Positions 61,852 to 64,000 of a DNA stretch of 64,000 nt are shown here, one piece after another (position 1 is the first letter of the stretch; each line of letters starts with the position of its first letter). The translations under genes were made by a program, and so were the position numbers. The stretch is from Methanoculleus caldifontis (lineage in GTDB: Archaea > Halobacteriota > Methanomicrobia > Methanomicrobiales > Methanoculleaceae): contig NZ_WBKO01000002.1 of assembly GCF_032842345.1 (NCBI RefSeq), positions 454,208 through 518,207 of the forward strand, in the 5' to 3' direction. The notes under the pieces are model-generated. The model was not told where the DNA came from. It saw only the letters and a program-made list of their open reading frames with translations, and ran no database searches.

Positions 61852-62211
61852 TTACAGTACACAACGCCGGCAGTCCTGCGCCCCACAGGCGAGGTTCTCG
61901 ACCTTCCACCGGAGCGCCCACTGCTTGATATCCTTGATCACCCCGACGATCTCCAGCCCGCTCTCGGTGAGAGTGTACTCACTCCTCACGGGGACGGTCC
62001 CGGCCTCCACCCTCCGCTTGATAAGGCCTTCTTCCTCGAGTTCCTTCAGTCGGGCCGAGAGGACCTTTGCCGTGATCCCCGGGAGGCGGTCCTTCACCTC
62101 GGTGAACCGCCGGGTGTAGCCCTCCCCCTTATAGAGCTCGAGGATGATCAGGAGCGTCCACTTCTTTCCCAGGTACCTGACGGTCTGATTGACCGTACAC
62201 TCGTCCTGCAT
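61852..62211 (-). CDS. HxlR-family wHTH regulator, cysteine-rich
   Basis: 119 residues. MQDECTVNQTVRYLGKKWTLLIILELYKG then FTEVKDRLPGITAKVLSARLKELEEEGLIKR (HTH) and wing VRSEYTLTESG. Cysteines at C5 near the N-terminus and CGAQDCRRC at the end. HxlR regulators of this layout include thiol sensors of aldehydes or oxidants. It is divergent from hcp, with two palindromic operators between them (62249-62281), so it most likely represses hcp and itself. Confidence 0.85.
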   Translation of the reverse strand: MQDECTVNQTVRYLGKKWTLLIILELYKGEGYTRRFTEVKDRLPGITAKVLSARLKELEEEGLIKRRVEAGTVPVRSEYTLTESGLEIVGVIKDIKQWALRWKVENLACGAQDCRRCVL

Positions 62212-62248
62212 GGTATAGTTAGAGAAACCTTCTCCTACTTATACTCAA

Positions 62249-62263
62249 GTATCAAATCGATAC
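62249..62263. promoter_or_regulatory. HxlR operator, left copy
   Basis: GTATC-AAATC-GATAC, perfect five-base arms with a five-base spacer. Centre is 18 bases from the right copy. It lies between the shared TATA region (CTTATACTCAAG at about 62238) and the hcp ATG. Confidence 0.75.
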
Positions 62264-62266
62264 CTT

Positions 62267-62281
62267 GTATCCTAAAGATAC
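62267..62281. promoter_or_regulatory. HxlR operator, right copy
   Basis: GTATC-CTAAA-GATAC, same arms as the left copy with a different spacer. Together they form a typical paired-dimer site at the expected start of hcp transcription. Confidence 0.75.
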
Positions 62282-62296
62282 CATGGAGTGAGTACA

Positions 62297-63913
62297 ATGT
62301 TCTGCAACCAGTGTGAAGAGACGGCAAAGGGCCTCGGCTGCACCGTACGCGGCGTCTGCGGCAAGGACAAAGAGACCGCCGGGCTCCAGGACGTCCTGAT
62401 CTACGTCCTCAAAGGGCTCTCGGCGAGGAACCTCGCGGCGATGAAGAACGGCGGCGGAAACCCGGATGCCGGGAGGTTCGTCGGGGGATGCCTCTTTGCG
62501 ACCCTGACCAACGTGAACTTCGACCCCGCCCGCCTCCGCGATATGATCCGTGAAGCAGCCCGCATCCGCGACGCCCTCCCGGCGTCCGGGAGCGCGGAGC
62601 CCGACGCCTGCACCTGGGTGCCGGCAGGCCCCGCGGCGATCGCGGCAAAGGCGCAGGAGATCGTCGCCGCACGGGACGCCGTGGATCCGGACCTGCGGTC
62701 GCTCCACGACCTCCTCATCTACGGGCTCAAAGGGATAGGCGCCTACTCCCACCACGCCGCGGCCCTCGGCTACGAGGATCAGGAGATCGCGGCCTTCATG
62801 CAGGAGGGGCTTGCCGCCACGCTGCAGGACCTCACCGCCGGGGATATGGTCGGCTACGTGCTCGCGTGCGGCAAAGTCGGCGTCAAAACCTTCGCCCTCC
62901 TCGACGCCGCAAACACGACCGCCTACGGGACGCCGGCGATCACGACCGTCAGCACCGCGGCGGGCACGCGGCCGGGGATCCTGGTCACCGGCCACGACCT
63001 CAAGGACCTCGCCGACCTCCTCGAGCAGACCCGCGGAGCGGGCGTCGACGTCTACACCCACGGCGAGATGCTCCCGGCGCACGCCTACCCGGCCCTTGCG
63101 AAGTACGACCACCTCGTCGGGAACTACGGCGGCTCCTGGCCCTTCCAGCGGGAGGAGTTCGACCGGTTCAACGGCCCCGTCCTCGTCACCACAAACTGCC
63201 TCGTCCCCCCGAAGGACTCCTACCGCGACCGGGTCTACACCACCGGGCTCGTCGGGTATGCGGGGTTAAAGCACGTCGACGCCCCGGCAGACGGGAAGAA
63301 GGACTTCTCGGCCCTGATCGAGCACGCGAAGCGTTGCGAGCCCCCGCAGGATATCTCCCGCGGCGATCTCATCACCGGGTGCGCCCACGCCCCGGTCCTC
63401 GCCATCGCGGATACGGTCATCAGTGCGGTGAAGTCCGGCGCCGTCAAGCGGTTCGTCGTGATGGCCGGCTGCGACGGCCGGCACAGCGGACGGGACTACT
63501 ACACCCGGTTTGCAGAGGCTCTCCCCGCGGATACGGTCATCCTCACCGCCGGGTGCGCGAAGTACCGCTACAACAGCCTCGACCTTGGCGATATCGGCGG
63601 CATCCCCCGCGTCCTCGACGCCGGCCAGTGCAACGACTGCTACTCGCTCGTGGTCATCGCCCAGGCCCTCGCAGAAGCGTTCGGCGTCGGGATCAACGAC
63701 CTCCCGGTCTCCTACAACATCGCCTGGTACGAGCAGAAGGCGGTGCTCGTCCTCCTCAGCCTCCTCTCGCTCGGCATCAAAGATATCACCCTCGGCCCCC
63801 GCCTCCCGGCCTTCGTCTCGCCCGGTATCCTGAAGGTTCTCGTCGAGAACTTCGGGATCAAGGGGATCGCGACGGTCGAGGAGGACCTCGAGCGGATGGT
63901 GCCGGGGAACTGA
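62297..63913 (+). CDS. hcp: Hydroxylamine reductase / hybrid-cluster protein (Hcp)
   Basis: 538 residues. N-terminal 4Fe-4S cysteines [23 protein letters not shown], hybrid-cluster ligands in TGHDL, HGEML, TNC (NCLVPP), KYRYN and the [10 protein letters not shown] segment. In anaerobes it reduces NO or hydroxylamine and is nitrosative-stress related. Start ATG 62297 with GGAGTGA SD; the GTG at 62288 is weaker. Under the divergent HxlR-type regulator. Confidence 0.95.
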   Translation: MFCNQCEETAKGLGCTVRGVCGKDKETAGLQDVLIYVLKGLSARNLAAMKNGGGNPDAGRFVGGCLFATLTNVNFDPARLRDMIREAARIRDALPASGSAEPDACTWVPAGPAAIAAKAQEIVAARDAVDPDLRSLHDLLIYGLKGIGAYSHHAAALGYEDQEIAAFMQEGLAATLQDLTAGDMVGYVLACGKVGVKTFALLDAANTTAYGTPAITTVSTAAGTRPGILVTGHDLKDLADLLEQTRGAGVDVYTHGEMLPAHAYPALAKYDHLVGNYGGSWPFQREEFDRFNGPVLVTTNCLVPPKDSYRDRVYTTGLVGYAGLKHVDAPADGKKDFSALIEHAKRCEPPQDISRGDLITGCAHAPVLAIADTVISAVKSGAVKRFVVMAGCDGRHSGRDYYTRFAEALPADTVILTAGCAKYRYNSLDLGDIGGIPRVLDAGQCNDCYSLVVIAQALAEAFGVGINDLPVSYNIAWYEQKAVLVLLSLLSLGIKDITLGPRLPAFVSPGILKVLVENFGIKGIATVEEDLERMVPGN

Positions 63914-63916
63914 ACA

Positions 63917-63923
63917 TTTTTTT
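63917..63923 (+). terminator. T-run terminator after hcp
   Basis: ACATTTTTTTG directly after the stop. The remaining ~75 bases of the window hold no recognisable gene. Confidence 0.5.
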
Positions 63924-64000
63924 GAAAACCTCATTCCGCTGACCAGATCGGGCGTCATGGTCGATCCAGCACCTACATGCAATTTTCGGTGTGGATCTGA

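Overview
The window looks like a chromosomal segment from a GC-rich methanogenic archaeon of the order Methanomicrobiales, most like Methanoculleus. This assignment is inferred from gene content, not from a database search. The markers are methanogenesis marker protein 8, MfnB (methanofuran synthesis), an archaeal bifunctional FBP aldolase/phosphatase, topoisomerase VI, a Cdc48-type AAA ATPase, an LSm protein, an archaeal NMN adenylyltransferase and AT-rich TATA boxes close to start codons. No rRNA, tRNA, CRISPR array or complete insertion sequence was recognised.

Layout. 1-6.3 kb: the end of a PAS sensor protein, a giant membrane-anchored HEAT-repeat protein, a queuosine-precursor-type transporter, and a protein joining a DUF6573-like domain to an excisionase-type HTH. 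6.6-8.8 kb: a compact three-gene unit made of a small CARF-like Rossmann protein, a PIN-like nuclease with a full set of acidic residues, and a HAD phosphatase. This is the best candidate for a little-described system, because no cas gene or CRISPR array lies nearby. 9-14.6 kb: methanogenesis marker 8, a tiny zinc-ribbon protein, a DUF1624 membrane protein, TerC, and adenine deaminase, which apparently starts at CTG. 14.9-20.9 kb: a membrane metallopeptidase and a partial chemotaxis operon (ParA, cytosolic multi-PAS receptor, CheW, CheR). 20.9-23.3 kb: small membrane, exported and DNA-binding proteins.

23.5-30.1 kb is a tight six-gene minus-strand run: UPF0200 kinase, TIM-barrel protein, RNase Z, SLC41/MgtE transporter, PhoU/TrkA-C regulator and RecJ-like DHH protein. 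30.2-38.6 kb: radical-SAM activase, thiC, a carboxymuconolactone-decarboxylase-like protein, 5-formyl-THF cyclo-ligase, Cdc48, Hsp20 and FBP aldolase/phosphatase. 38.8-48.4 kb: LSm, a wHTH protein, an Hsp20-like/ArsR pair, guaB-mfnB, a HisA-related protein with tmk, valS and a DUF92 protein. 48.8-64 kb: a membrane protein with a stand-alone pyruvate-kinase C domain, a YchF-like GTPase, MATE, nadM-larB, hisS-top6B-top6A, and an HxlR regulator divergent from hcp.

Two kinds of non-coding structure stand out. One family of CGAAG-rich palindromic repeats (TTCGCGGCTTCGCGTGAG and its complement) occupies five separate intergenic regions. One copy sits inside a 207-bp element with 13-bp terminal inverted repeats and a perfect 8-bp target duplication, which looks like a MITE of IS6 type. 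Several promoters carry clear palindromic operators, best seen between hxlR and hcp.
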